Source of the DNA: Artemisia argyi
Taxonomy: Eukaryota > Streptophyta > Magnoliopsida > Asterales > Asteraceae
Length of the DNA stretch: 64,000 bases
Reading direction: 5' to 3'
Assembly (NCBI GenBank): GCA_030686995.1
Contig: CM060709.1
Coordinates: 307,992,857 to 308,056,856, forward strand
Below the pieces are notes generated by a model. The model was not told the DNA's origin. It ran no database searches and worked only from the letters and a program-made list of their open reading frames with translations. Below are positions 35,170-46,599 of this stretch, in pieces (position 1 is the stretch's first letter; each line of letters starts with the position of its first letter). The translations under genes were made by a program, and so were the position numbers.

Positions 35170-38094
35170 ATGGTGACTCTCAAGTTTGCAGAAGAACACA
35201 ACCAAGTTGCTTATCTACAAAAGTCAAACGTCAAGAGTGGACCTACTTTTCATCAGATTGTGGACTTCCTAAACTCAACTCATATAAGGTATGCCTTGAC
35301 TATGAATCCCACAATCTTTGTTTCTCAAATCAAACAGTTTTGGAACTCTGCGAAGTCCATCACACTTGAACAGGGAGACATACATGAACCTGTGGAAGCT
35401 CTTAGAGCCACAGTTGATGGGGTAACTATTGATGTTACTGAGTCATCTTTGAGGAGAATTCTCCAATTAGATGATCTCAATGGTATCATCACATTACCTA
35501 ATTCAGACATATTCCACTACATTGATCTGATGGGGTATGATACATCTGATCAAAAAGTAACTTTTAAGAAAGGATGTTTTTGCCCCCATTGGAGATTTTT
35601 GATACACACTCTGTTGCATTGCCTAAGTCCTAAGAAAACTTCTTATGAACAATTTAGATCAACCATGGCTTACCCTTTAGTTTGCTTGGTTTCTGATAGG
35701 ACTTTCAATTTTTCAAAGTTTATATTTAATAACATGAAAGGCAATGTAACAAGTTCATACAAATTTTTGATGTATCCAAGGTTTGTGCAAGCAGTGTTAA
35801 ATGAATTTCAACTGCAAAATCATAATAGGATTTATGACACTCCATGTCTTAAGCCAAAAGTATTTCAAAACATGAGTAAGGCTTCAGATCTTTGGAATGG
35901 AGTGACTCATCCTCTTTTACCAAACATGCTTGCAAAGATTTCACAAATACAGGGTGAAGATGCAACAATCCCAGTTGAATCCCATCACACACCCACTATT
36001 TCTGTTCCACAAATTCAACATATTCCTGCTGTAACTCACACATATGAAAGGAGGCAAAAACAGCCAACTCCTTCCATGACAACATTGCATGTTGCTGATC
36101 CTTATGGTTTAGGAACAAGCAGTGGTGGTTCAAGGCTTCAATCTAGTCCAACTAGAGAAGAGCCTGAATCAATGCCTTATGATTCACCTCTCCCAACAGG
36201 TAACACAGTTGGAAGTGTTGAAGGCAGTGTGACACTAACTGAATTGATGGAATTATGTACCAAATTAACCAAACAGGTTCAAACTCTGGAGAAAGATCTG
36301 GCACTGACCAAAGTACAACATGCCACAGAGTTGAATCTATTGAAGACTGAGATCCAAAAGTTGCAGGCTGAAGTTGTGGATCTCAAGAAGAAAAGACATG
36401 TTCAGGTTGTGGTTTCTTCCCCATCATCCTCTCATGATGGTCTTTCTACAGGTTCTGGTTATGCTTTGGGAACTTCTTCCAAACAGGGGAGGAAACCAGA
36501 TGCAGAGCTTAAGGGGAGGAGTAAAAATTTTGATAAAGAGTTTGCTGAGCTTCCTGATTCTGATGATGATGCTGAGACTGAGGGGAGGAAATTGGATTTT
36601 GAAGATATGGATACTGATGCAGGTTTTAATTTTGATGATTTAGTTGGAACTGCTCAACCAATTTCCACTGAAGCAGAACAAGTTTCCACTGATCAACAAC
36701 TTACCACTGCAAGTGAAAATATTCCCACTGCTAGTCAAGGTATTACCACTGCAGAGGAAGAAGCTGTCAGAAGAAGCTTAGTTAAAGGAAAGGCTATTGA
36801 AATTGCTTCAGATCAAGTGACAAGAAAGATTTCTAAGTTTGAACAAGCTCAGATTGACTTTGATCATAGGTTAGCTGAACAACAACAAGCTGAAGAGTAT
36901 GAAAGAATTAAAAAGATTAAGGAAGATGAAGTTGCTAGTTTCATGGAAGCAAGAAGGTTGGATAAACTTGAAGCTGTTGTAGCAGAACCTATTTCAAGTG
37001 TCTCACCAACTGTTATGTATGAGAAACCTCCAGAATTTACCTATGTGCCTACAGAAGAAGAAATTGATTATTTGATTAACAATGATCAAATAATTAGGAA
37101 GAAGGCTATTGAATTGATTGCAAATACAACCTTGAATGAAGAACAAAGGTCTGCTCAACTTAAGGATTTCATTCTAATGAAAAATCAGCAGGCTCTTGAT
37201 CAAATCATTGGAGATGCAAGAAAAGGTCAAAAGAAGCCAAGGAAACTTACAAAGGCACAAATTATCTCTGAGATGAAGATTTATTGTTGTCATGTTGGTA
37301 ATATGAAGATGAGTCAATTCAAAGGAATGTCACATGATCAGATTGAAGGTATTTACTACAGAATCAAAAGACAAGATAGTAAATTCATTCCAATGAATCA
37401 AGAACCATTATCTATGAAGACAAAAAGGACTGGAGTGAGTCTTGAATCAAAAGAAGCAAAGAAGTTGAAGACTCAGAAATCATCTCAAGAAGAAGAAGGT
37501 CCTAGCAAGTTGACTGAAGAGCAAGTTACAAACATGTTGTTCATAGAAACTGATGTGCTTAACATTGAACCTCTACAAGCAAAATATCCAGTAGTTGGTT
37601 GGGAAATCTTTTCTGATAGTTTTGGTGTAGCTTGGAAGATCATCAGAACTGGAAGTGTCACAAGTATTTGTAGAGATTTTGAAGATGTTATTAGATCTTG
37701 TGATAGAGAAGATCTGGATACTTTGTGGAAAATAGTTCAAGATCAGTTTAAGAAGGAAGAACTTGTTGATGTCAAAGCTAAGGAATTATGGGTTCACTTC
37801 AGAAGATTATATGAACCTGATCCAAGTGATATATATTGGAGATTTGAAGCTCATGATCAAAGAACCTTGTGGAAATTCTATGATTCAAGTTTTGTGCATC
37901 ATGTTTCTACTCAAGATGGAGTTGATGTCTTTATGCTGGTTGAGAAAGAATATCCATTGAGAGCTGGAGTATTGGATGAAATGAGAACTGTGAAGCTTAG
38001 GTGTTGGGAAAGAACTGAAGTCATAGATGATTTGCTGCAAAGGATATATGATCAAAGCGTAAGAGCTGATAAAGGATTAAGAAAAACAAGATAA
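35170..38094 (+). CDS. Large envelope-like ORF of the Sirevirus
   Basis: 974 codons, ATG 35170 to TAA. Residues 10-215 form the conserved N-terminal domain seen downstream of copia pol in Asteraceae elements (recall): HNQVAYLQKS, FHQIVDFLNSTHIRYALTMN, WRFLIHTLLHCLSPKKTSYE. Residues about 355-405 are a coiled coil. A Thr/Ser/Ala block encoded by phased CCACTGC motifs lies near residues 496-530. A Glu/Lys-rich coiled region and a C-terminal Trp/Asp-rich domain follow. No signal peptide or membrane helix is seen, so a true envelope function is not supported. Three PPT-like AGGGGAGGA sequences lie inside the coding sequence (about 36485-36590). The frame is fully open. Confidence 0.65.
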   Translation: MVTLKFAEEHNQVAYLQKSNVKSGPTFHQIVDFLNSTHIRYALTMNPTIFVSQIKQFWNSAKSITLEQGDIHEPVEALRATVDGVTIDVTESSLRRILQLDDLNGIITLPNSDIFHYIDLMGYDTSDQKVTFKKGCFCPHWRFLIHTLLHCLSPKKTSYEQFRSTMAYPLVCLVSDRTFNFSKFIFNNMKGNVTSSYKFLMYPRFVQAVLNEFQLQNHNRIYDTPCLKPKVFQNMSKASDLWNGVTHPLLPNMLAKISQIQGEDATIPVESHHTPTISVPQIQHIPAVTHTYERRQKQPTPSMTTLHVADPYGLGTSSGGSRLQSSPTREEPESMPYDSPLPTGNTVGSVEGSVTLTELMELCTKLTKQVQTLEKDLALTKVQHATELNLLKTEIQKLQAEVVDLKKKRHVQVVVSSPSSSHDGLSTGSGYALGTSSKQGRKPDAELKGRSKNFDKEFAELPDSDDDAETEGRKLDFEDMDTDAGFNFDDLVGTAQPISTEAEQVSTDQQLTTASENIPTASQGITTAEEEAVRRSLVKGKAIEIASDQVTRKISKFEQAQIDFDHRLAEQQQAEEYERIKKIKEDEVASFMEARRLDKLEAVVAEPISSVSPTVMYEKPPEFTYVPTEEEIDYLINNDQIIRKKAIELIANTTLNEEQRSAQLKDFILMKNQQALDQIIGDARKGQKKPRKLTKAQIISEMKIYCCHVGNMKMSQFKGMSHDQIEGIYYRIKRQDSKFIPMNQEPLSMKTKRTGVSLESKEAKKLKTQKSSQEEEGPSKLTEEQVTNMLFIETDVLNIEPLQAKYPVVGWEIFSDSFGVAWKIIRTGSVTSICRDFEDVIRSCDREDLDTLWKIVQDQFKKEELVDVKAKELWVHFRRLYEPDPSDIYWRFEAHDQRTLWKFYDSSFVHHVSTQDGVDVFMLVEKEYPLRAGVLDEMRTVKLRCWERTEVIDDLLQRIYDQSVRADKGLRKTR

Positions 38095-38174
38095 GTGTTT
38101 GGAAGAATTCCCATATCCTCAGGTTTATTGTATACTTGAAGAAACTTATTGATTTACTAATAAATCATAAGTTT

Positions 38175-38184
38175 AGGGGAGGAT
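38175..38184 (+). promoter_or_regulatory. Polypurine tract of the Sirevirus
   Basis: AGGGGAGGAT abuts LTR iii. The same AGGGGAGGA precedes LTR ii (28744-28752) and the LTR at 39551. Confidence 0.85.
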
Positions 38185-38676
38185 TATTGGAAATTATTCT
38201 ATCAGTTACCACGGCTAGTGAAGATATTACAACTGCAAGAAGATTGTACTTGCAGTGGAAACTCATTACCACTGCAAGAACAAATATTACCACTGCTCAC
38301 TTGTTAGCTGTTAGAGAAACGCGCATTGATAAACATAGAAAAGATTTTGTGTATATCTTATTCTATTAGTATTATACTTATCTTGTACAAGAGGACTCCT
38401 TGTTGTATAAAAGGAGATCCTAGATCATAGTTAGATATATCTTTCTAATACGTTTTCTTAGAGCTTCAAGGTGTAACCCTAGTGATATCTCAGATCACTC
38501 GTATTATTATTATTAATAATATTGGAGCTAGTTGTTTTGTTACATTCATTGTTCATACATAAATCTGTTTCACTTACAATCAATCTTCTAAGTATCATTA
38601 AGTAGATTCCGCATACTTAGTGATATCACTCAAAGTATCATTATCAACACAAGTTCAAGGTGTTCACGATCCAACA
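38185..38676 (+). repeat. Sirevirus LTR iii (3')
   Basis: 492 bp, TATTGGAAATT...GATCCAACA. By eye it differs from LTR i at about three positions. Confidence 0.9.
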
Positions 38677-38681
38677 AAAAG

Positions 38682-39471
38682 GGAATGACTACTTCTAGCA
38701 GAGGTATGAAAAGAAAAAGCATAAGGAAGAAGTCTTTTGCTAGGAAAAAGCAGAGTATAGCAGTACATGACAACTCTGAATCTGAATATGATGATGAGTA
38801 TGTGGAAGATTTTGAGCATATTCCTCCTGAGCATCTAAAACAACAAATGGAGGTTCTAACTATGATGGCAAAAAGAGAAGAACCTGAGGTGATTGATGCT
38901 GAACCAATGGGGATCAAATATCCAATTATTCAAGTGACTACTGGATATCTCATCACTGATGGCATTTTTCATGATATCAAAAGATCTGATGGGAAGACAT
39001 CTAGATTTCTTAGACTTCAACAGATGTTATATTACTTTGACAGAGAGGATATTTGTACCTTATGGTGGTTGTTCAAGGAGAAGTATGGTTCTACAAAGTT
39101 TGGTGTGGTGACTTATAATGATAGAGAAGCTATGGCTGATTACATCATTTGGAGAGCTTTGAAACTTATGTTTGATCCTTCTATGGAAGACTCATAATGG
39201 ACAGAGATTAGAGGATTCAAAGTCAGAAAATGGATGCTATTTCAAAGTTCTGGGATACATGTTTTGGATGTTGGGTCACACACTTTATATATGTTGGTTG
39301 AGAAAGATAATCCTTTAGCATCTTGTTTTGAGATTATTTATCAGATGGTGAATGGTGCTAGGCAGCTTAAGCTACAAAAGGCTTATGATACTGATGATCA
39401 AGCTTTCAACTTGTTGTCAAAATACAAGAAGATTCTTAGTGAACAGTCATCAAAGAAGAGGTAGTGTGTTT
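38682..39471 (+). pseudogene. Envelope-like ORF, right part and 3' end
   Basis: Continuation, in the same phase after the target duplication, of the fragment at 26950-27531. It contains a basic segment (GMKRKSIRKKSFARKKQ), an acidic stretch, and a C-terminal domain (FLRLQQMLYYFDREDICTLW, then YIIWRALKLMFDPS) like the end of the 35170-38094 ORF. One stop (TAA at 39195) separates it from the final ARQLKLQ...SSKKR piece ending at 39464. A polypurine tract and the LTR at 39551 follow. Confidence 0.65.
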
Positions 39472-39550
39472 GGAAGCGTCCTCCTGGTGGTTTATCAAGC
39501 TTTGAAGAAACCCAATCATTTAGAAATAAATATTAAGTTTAGGGGAGGAT

Positions 39551-40046
39551 TGTTGGGTTTTGAGATTCTACTACTCATAATTTAACTAAGTGTCAAACTG
39601 CTGCTGATATCAAACTGCTGCTAAGGATAATGATTCTGCTGCTAGTATAACCAAATTGCTGCTATGAGAGACTGCTGCTGGAGAACCTGCTGCTATAGAG
39701 ATAGACTTGTATACATGAATGGATAATTATAGAATAGATTGTGTGTATATCTTATACGTTTAGAATATTCTTATCTTGTGTAGAAAGTCATTGTAAACCT
39801 AATAGGACTCCTTGGCCTATAAAAGGAGGTGCCTAAAGTTAGAGTAGGTACGTATTACTTTGTTCTCGTTTTCACTTCAAGGTTGTAAAACCCTAGCATT
39901 CTCGAGTGCTCGTATTATTAATATATTGAAGTGTTGATAGTGATTAAACTGTTCTTCTTAGGTTAAGCTTTAATATTCCGCGTTATAGCTTAAGTGTTAA
40001 TTCAAGTCAACTTCTATAAAGATCGTTTGCTCAACTGGGATCAACA
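39551..40046 (+). mobile_element. 3' LTR of the host Sirevirus
   Basis: 496 bp, TGTTGGG...GATCAACA, preceded by AGGGGAGGA. The U3 has CTGCTGCT-type motifs at 39598, 39615, 39636, 39656, 39672 and 39687, followed by CCTATAAAAGG as TATA box. Related to, but distinct from, the LTR at 27532. Confidence 0.8.
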
Positions 40047-41955
40047 ACCTTAGATTCAACTGTTGTAGGAATTGCTTACTTTTTAGCATTTTGTGTTGAC
40101 TCATCTTGTTCTTCTTCACTATCCGACACCTAATCTTCAATAATTGGAGCACCAGATAGCTTCCTTTCATCTACCTTAGGTGTTTTATTATTAGACAAAC
40201 TAGTTTCACCTAAAGGTTTGTTGATATCAAGCTCACTTAGGAATGATAATTATTTCCTCGGTGGTGCAAAAGCACTTTTCACTAGTGGAGCTACATCACT
40301 ATAACCGATTCCAAAGCCTTTTCTCATTAAATGACTTTCAATTGGTTTATTCACCATATCTGAAGCAAACTGTTGTTTTTCAACTCTAACTATGTGTTAT
40401 CTTTTTCTGCTAGAGCTGCATCTCTTTCTTGTTCTGCTTCTTCCTACTTTTTCTTAAGAAAATCTATTTCATTGTTTTTAAGAAAAATTTCACCATCTTG
40501 TATGTTGATTATATCAACATATTCTAGCTCACATTCTTTAAGGTATGTTAGTCTTCTTTCTACATTTTCTATACCAACTTTATACCCTAAGTTATCTAGT
40601 TTCATGCTTTTTACTTCTGATCTAAAACTTTCATTCCTAGCTCTAAGCTCTTCTAATGTATATAAGCAAGATTTAAGAGAGCAAACAAAATCATTTGATA
40701 CCTCTGAGTTAGAACCGGATGATGAGGAAGCATAGGACATAAGAGCAAAGTTATGCCCTTTGGGTTCATCTTCAACTAGAAGATCAAAATTTGGTCCATC
40801 CTCTACCTAATCACTCCAATCATAGTCACCTAGACCATCACATGACACCAAAGCTGTGGTAGTTTTGGGTTCTTCAACAGCCTTTTTAGCACCATCTGAA
40901 TTCTTCTTAGGAGCTCTGCATTCTCTAGCAAATTGACTCTTCCTTTGGCATTTGTAGCATTCAATTTTTGACTTATCAAAGACCATGTTGATCTGTGCTT
41001 TGTACTTGAGCTCTCTTCCAGTTTTCCTTAGAAATCTTCTAGCCCTCATAGTCAACATAGCCATTTGCCACTTCAGGTCAATCTCCTCAAGATCATCAGG
41101 ATCAATATGTTCCATATCCTGATTTAGAGCTTGAGTATTTGTAGTAAGATCAGCCAAAAAGGCACAAATAGCAGCATCACTTATGTTTTCACTATTATTA
41201 GAACCAGTAGCAGAACCACCAATGCTAGCAGCAGAAACTCCATAAGCAGTAGAATGAGTTTCTTGAAGGCCTTTGTTGTTGAAAGAGATAAAGGCTAGAT
41301 TCTGAGCAGCAGAAGATGAATTAGATGATCCTTTCATCTCAGATTCATAGACCTTCAAGTTGTTGTAAAGATTATCCAGGCTCATCTTCTCAAAGTCAGG
41401 TTTGTTTCTCCATACAACTGTGTGCATGCTCCATTCTGGTGCCAAACTTCTGAGAAACTTGAGATTGATGTCTTCTTGAGGAACTGTGTATCTAACAAGC
41501 TTTAGATGGCTTACAAGCTTTTGAAGCCTGTTATAGGTACCATCAAGATTTTCTCCACTTCAGGTAGTGAAGTTCTCAAACTGATGCTTCAAAAGATTCT
41601 TCATTGATTTCTTTGTAGCCTCATTGCCTCCAAATCTTGTTTCAACCGCCTCCATTAGATCCTTTGATGTTTTACAACTTTCAAAATCCAACTGAAACTC
41701 ATTAGGTATTCCCATCATGAGAATACTATGACTCTTGATTTCTAACTTCCTTTAAGCCTTGTCTTCCTCTAATTTTATGGGTACAAGTTTCCCATCAACC
41801 ATATTTGGAAGACTATCACCATTCAGAACAACATCTCACATGTTGTAGTCAATCATCCTGATATATTGCCTCATCCTCATCTTCCAAATCTCATATTCTC
41901 CTTGCTTGATTATAGGCACTTTTGTTGCAGTAACCATATGTGTTTCATCACCCAT
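40047..41955 (-). pseudogene. Copia gag relic, minus strand
   Basis: From ATG 41953-41955 (GDETHMVTATKVPIIKQGEY) the frame runs through a UBN2-type gag with at least three in-frame stops. It then opens at 40807-41445 with a degenerate zinc knuckle (CYKCQRKSQFAREC, where CxxCx4Hx4C has H replaced by Q), and ends in a coiled-coil tail (40444-40740) and further broken sequence. The 5' LTR and primer site are at 42025-42515. The 3' part is lost against the plus-strand LTR at 40046. Confidence 0.75.
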
Positions 41956-42040
41956 GTCTTTAGTAGTTGTTAAGAACAGATCTGAGTAAACACTAGCTCT
42001 TCTTGATCACAGCTTCTAGATCACAAGCTCTGATACTACT

Positions 42041-42515
42041 TGTTGATCCCAATTGAGCAGTTGACACTATAGAAGCTGACTTAATGAAAACAAACTTAAA
42101 CAATATGCGGAATATAGAGTTTAACTTAAGAAGAACTATTGAAATAGTTTATCAACAATCACTTCAATATATTAATACGAATTCTCAACAGAATTAGGGT
42201 TTACAAAAAACCTTGAAGTGAATAACAAAATATGCATACCAAACTCTAAACCTAGGATCCCTTTTTATAGATTAATAGTGTCCTACACGGTTTACAATAC
42301 ATTCTATACAAACAATATCTTTTCTATAATTACAAAACGTGTATACAATCTTATCTCCTTATCAGCAGAATAATATACTCTAGCAGTAGTATTCATGTCT
42401 CTCAGCAGTAGTATTCATTCAACAGTAGTATGATAACACTAGCAGTAGTATCCTTAAGCCTCAGTAGTATCACACTTAGACAAATTTCAGAGCAGCAACA
42501 TCTCAAAACCCAACA
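42041..42515 (-). mobile_element. 5' LTR of the minus-strand Sirevirus relic
   Basis: 475 bp, TGTTGATCCC...AAACCCAACA on the plus strand. The primer site (TAGTATCAGAGC, one mismatch to TGGTATCAGAGC) lies at its left. The U3 carries CAGTAGTA motifs at 42384, 42406, 42423, 42443 and 42462. Confidence 0.75.
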
Positions 42516-42559
42516 AAAAAGTTAACACAAACTTGAATATTTATATCCATGGAGCAAGG

Positions 42560-43330
42560 AACAACAGGATGGTGATACATGGCAAAGACGGTTATGCTAA
42601 CGAGGAGGATAAAAAGTGAAGAATAAACGGTCAACTTGATCAAGTCAACCAGAAGATGAAAGGTTCAAAACACCCCACGCTCCCCATGATCCTGTATATT
42701 AAGTACCACGGAGCGGAATTATTGCAAATCCTGTAGTCTAGTAACACTCACCGCATGACAAAAGAATACGTGCAATGAATACACTAGACTGGGGGGACTT
42801 GATGACGTATAATACGGATAACAGGCTTACTGGGCCTGGACTGTATTATACGCAACTGGGCCCCAGCCCAACAAACAGAAACTCTGGACATCGCCAAAAG
42901 CCCAAACTACACGCAAGGCACGGTCCGGATCTCCGAGGACGCACGCATGTCATCCAAGCAACACTTCCAAAGTAAGCTTGTAGATCAGTTCATGGTCCAG
43001 AAGATGATCTACGTCCACGGTCATGATTAAGCTACGGATCCTTGCTCGACAAGGGTCCCACTCCGGCCACTACAATAATATATGAAATATTAGAAAACCC
43101 TAGTATTTTGCCTACCTATAAAAGGCAACTTAAAACACATTTGTGATGTATGACTTTCTCACACATCCCAATACATAAATTTTCCACTGACAACATGAGT
43201 ACTTACTCTCACGCCGGAGCTTAATCGTGGGTTCCGTAATCATGGTAAGGCTAATGGTTTGCTTTCATTTGTGCAGGGGATCAATCAATTACTTTGATTA
43301 GTGCAAAATTCACACACGAACAGTCCATCA
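42560..43330 (+). mobile_element. Probable gypsy-type LTR sequence
   Basis: Non-coding, less AT-rich than its surroundings, with a CCTATAAAAGG box (about 43117) followed by ACTCTCACGCCGGAGC and TGGTTTGCTTTCATTTGTGC. This arrangement is common in plant gypsy LTRs. No ends or target duplication found. Confidence 0.4.
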
Positions 43331-43804
43331 AGGATGGCCCAATAAAAAACCAAGCCCAATCTCTATCCCTCAAACTTTTTGCACTAACAAATGCACTTTG
43401 CATCACTCTTGTACAATATAATTATCAGCCAAATGGAAGTATCAAACTCCTCAGTTGAATAATTGCGCACAAATATGTGAACTTTTCAATAGGGTCTCGA
43501 TTGCTAGGATTACAAAATCCCCAAAATTATATCAATAATCAATGTAACATATTACATGACTACTTCACATGACTAATTATAGGACTACTCCATTCATTGT
43601 TGGACATATGGATTGCACTATTTCTTTATTCTTATATATACAGTTGATTTTGCCACATGTACCAAGATCCTTGTTAGGCACAAAGTTAGGCATACGGTAT
43701 GCCAATCAATACTCTATTACATAATGGACTAGCTTATTTCAAGGCCTTATGGAGTACCCCGTATTGACCTTGTGCCGGCTACACACCCGGTATATGCATG
43801 CTCA
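43331..43804. other. 3' flank of pseudokinase gene A
   Basis: No gene. Partly similar to 53820-54360, the flank of the second pseudokinase, indicating that the duplicated block includes this DNA. Confidence 0.5.
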
Positions 43805-46556
43805 TCATCGGCCCTCAAACTCCTCATCAGTTGAATAGTGAGCATTGATTGGATATATCTCCTCTTCACCATCATCTAAATTATTTCCACTATGCACCGG
43901 CTGTTTGGGGATAGGGAGATCGATAGTCGAGGTGCCAAGCAAAATGCAGACAACCTCCTCCATTGTTGGTCTGTCCTTTCGATCAATTTGTACACACAAC
44001 AACCCAATTTGGATAAATCTTTTCATGAATGTTGAATCTGCATTAATATTGAGTCTAGGATCAAGTATATTTGAATATGTTCCTTCCGCCCAATTACTCC
44101 AAACCTACATTAGTTCAAACAAACATGTCAGTAACTACTAACTCCAATTTATTAGCTTCTCCCAATTACCATTTCTGTATTTTCCGCACTCACATCACAT
44201 TCTTGTTACATACAGTAATATATAAGACAAGAATAATAATTTAACTAAAATACTTTTCCACAATTTAGACATTCTTTTCAGATAAATGAGAAGTACTAAA
44301 AAAGGTCAGGCTTGCTTTGATATTAAAATCCATGTCAACTCTATGTTATATGAGATTGATTTGTAAAAGTAGGAATGCCTCTACTTTCGGAAAATAGATC
44401 ACGTACACAAACACAATTCTACCATCCTAGAATCTGATCATACTTACAAATTCTAGCAATCCCTTGTTGTTATCCTTAAGTACTCTATGCCCATATAGAG
44501 TTTCCAGAACTACCACACCAAAACTATAGACATCAGTCTTAGCTGACAGATGACCGTGAATAAGATATTCTGGAGCCATGTGTCCCCTGTCACGTATGCA
44601 ATGCAGGTATTAGTAATGACCAACACTATATATAATAGTATAATACCATAATATCAGAAAAGAAGGCAGAGAAACACAAATGTGAATGGAGATTAAAATG
44701 TTATTATTAACATATGAATTCTTTCTTTGAAATGTACGACTTATATGCTGACATGTAATATGCTCCTAAATCTGAAGAGGATCCAAAACACAACTACAAT
44801 TGCATTATTTCCTATTGAGCTAAGTTTTAACCTAAACTCACCTCCTCCCTTTTTTCTTCTAAACATACAAGGGCTCTTTTAAGATATTGAATTAGTACAA
44901 GTTGGGTTAAATAGCATTTGATTACCTCGTTGCATAATATATTGATCGGATTGCTAATGATCCATAAGAGATATGGATTTACTTTCTGACTATCGATTTA
45001 ACTTATTAAGTTTAAACTTTTCAATTCTCAAATGGAACCAACAGTACTTTACTGTGACAAAAAGAAACTGAATTAAAAGACTAAATCGCATACTAAATGC
45101 ACAAGACTTTGTGGCAAAAAAAAAAAAATAAAAAAAAAATAAAAATAAAAAATAAAAACAATGTTAGCCTTTAATGTTGTTAGATCAAATATTTATCTGT
45201 TTATGTTTAAGACTTGTAATTAAGTACGTATTATGTTTATTGTTTGTATTGGGTCAGTTTAGGAATCTGTAAAATGAGCCCAATCGTTTAATCCAAACAG
45301 GCCCATAATTGATAGTTATTAGAAAACGGTTACATCCCAAACGTCACAACGTTTGGATGTTCATTGATACCGCTTCATGTATTATAAATAGATTAGGATT
45401 CTTTGTAAAACTTAACCCTTCGTTCATATATATCAGTTAATATAAAGGGTTCAAAACCCATTCTCTTGTTCTTATTATTCTTGATGATGATACATACATG
45501 ATGCTTGTTTGGTTATAGACGATCCTGGAATATGAAGTATGGAACCTGTGAAAATACCAATAAACAAAACAAAACAAAACAAAAAACAAAAAAAACAAAA
45601 AAACAAACCAACTACAATTAGATACCCCCTTTTATTGGATCCAATTGATTCATTAAAAGAAGAAGAAGAAGAAGAAGAAGAAGAAGAAGAAGAAAAAAAA
45701 CACATCTATAATCAAAGTGTTGAAGAAAGGTGAATAAGCTTCAGATGGTTTATGTACTTACATGGTTCCAGCTACCTGAGTGGTTTCACATAAATCATCC
45801 TCATGAGTTTTTGTATAACGTCTTGCAAACTTGAAATTTGATAGTTTTGGGTTCATTTGTTCATCTAAAAGAATGTTTGAACGATTGACATCACAATGTA
45901 TGATCCGACTGGGAGCATGTTGTTGAAGGTAAACAAGTGCCCTTGCAACACCAAGTACTATTTTGTACCTCTCATCCCAGCCCAAGAGAGCACAATCAGG
46001 ATCTGAAAAATACATGTTTGACAAGGTTTAGTCTCAAATATATAATCTTAAAAACTATCACTGGGTATACATGCAGTTTTAATATCGAAATGTACCAAAT
46101 AATAAGCTACTCAAGGTTGCATAGGGTGCAAAGTCATAGATGAGGTATGTGTCTGTTCCTTCAATGCAATATCCAAGCAACTGAATCAAATTCTTATGTT
46201 CTATCTGTACAAGTATTGACACTTCATTGATACATTGATTATTGCGATGAGAAGAAAGTTCAGGAGGTCCAAAAATTGCTATATCTTGTCCATTCTTTAG
46301 CTTCCCCTGAATAATGAAACAAAGTTGGAGTATATATATAGCAAAACTTGAATAATAGATTTTTTTCTAACATGCACATTACTTAAAAAAAACATTTAGT
46401 TAGATTTCTGATTATGGATACCTTGTAGATGTAACCATGCGGACCATTTCCTGAAATTTTATTAGCAACAGAGAAGTTTTCTGTTGCATCACTGATGGTA
46501 TCAAAATCAAACTTACGTAACATTTGGTTTTCGCCTCCGACGGTACGAAGGAACAT
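43805..46556 (-). CDS. Receptor-kinase-like pseudokinase gene A (five exons visible)
   Basis: Exons in transcript order: 46422-46556, 46096-46306, 45762-46002, 44448-44586, 43805-44104. Introns have GT-AG ends and phases join cleanly. The product resembles the kinase domain of cysteine-rich/S-domain receptor kinases ([20 protein letters not shown], then [20 protein letters not shown]). The glycine loop survives (GNGPHG), but the beta-3 lysine is Phe (DIAIFG, codon 46271-46273), HRD is HCD (45890-45898) and DFG is NFK (45830-45838). Catalysis is very unlikely; ATP binding is doubtful. The start is uncertain: the codon aligned with the ATG of gene B is TTG here, with ATG two codons on. No extracellular or membrane part is seen upstream. 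Confidence 0.7.
45121..45610. mobile_element. Insertion in the third visible intron of gene A
   Basis: Gene B lacks this 490-bp stretch at the same intron position. It is bounded by A-rich runs and contains TGTTAGATC, a TATTATAAATAG box and an LTR-like U3, so it may be a solo LTR or retro-insert. Ends and target duplication not resolved. Confidence 0.4.
45656..45693. repeat. (GAA)n microsatellite
   Basis: About 12 GAA units in the intron of gene A. Confidence 0.95.
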
Positions 46557-46599
46557 CTCCAATGATAATAAGTTTCTACGTTCAACTACAAGCTCAACA

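Larger units (their letters stand above)
27532..38676 (+). mobile_element. Sirevirus-like copia element with three LTRs, no pol
   Basis: LTRs lie at 27532-28023, 28754-29246 and 38185-38676. The outer ends are TGTTGGA...TCCAACA, and the whole is flanked by the target duplication aaaag (27527-27531 and 38677-38681). The first internal region is collapsed to 730 bp. The second carries a tRNA-iMet primer site, gag (29292-33413), an antisense ORF, an envelope-like ORF (35170-38094) and a polypurine tract. No protease, integrase, RT or RNase H is visible, so it depends on a partner. By eye the outer LTRs differ at about three sites, suggesting a recent insertion. Confidence 0.85.
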
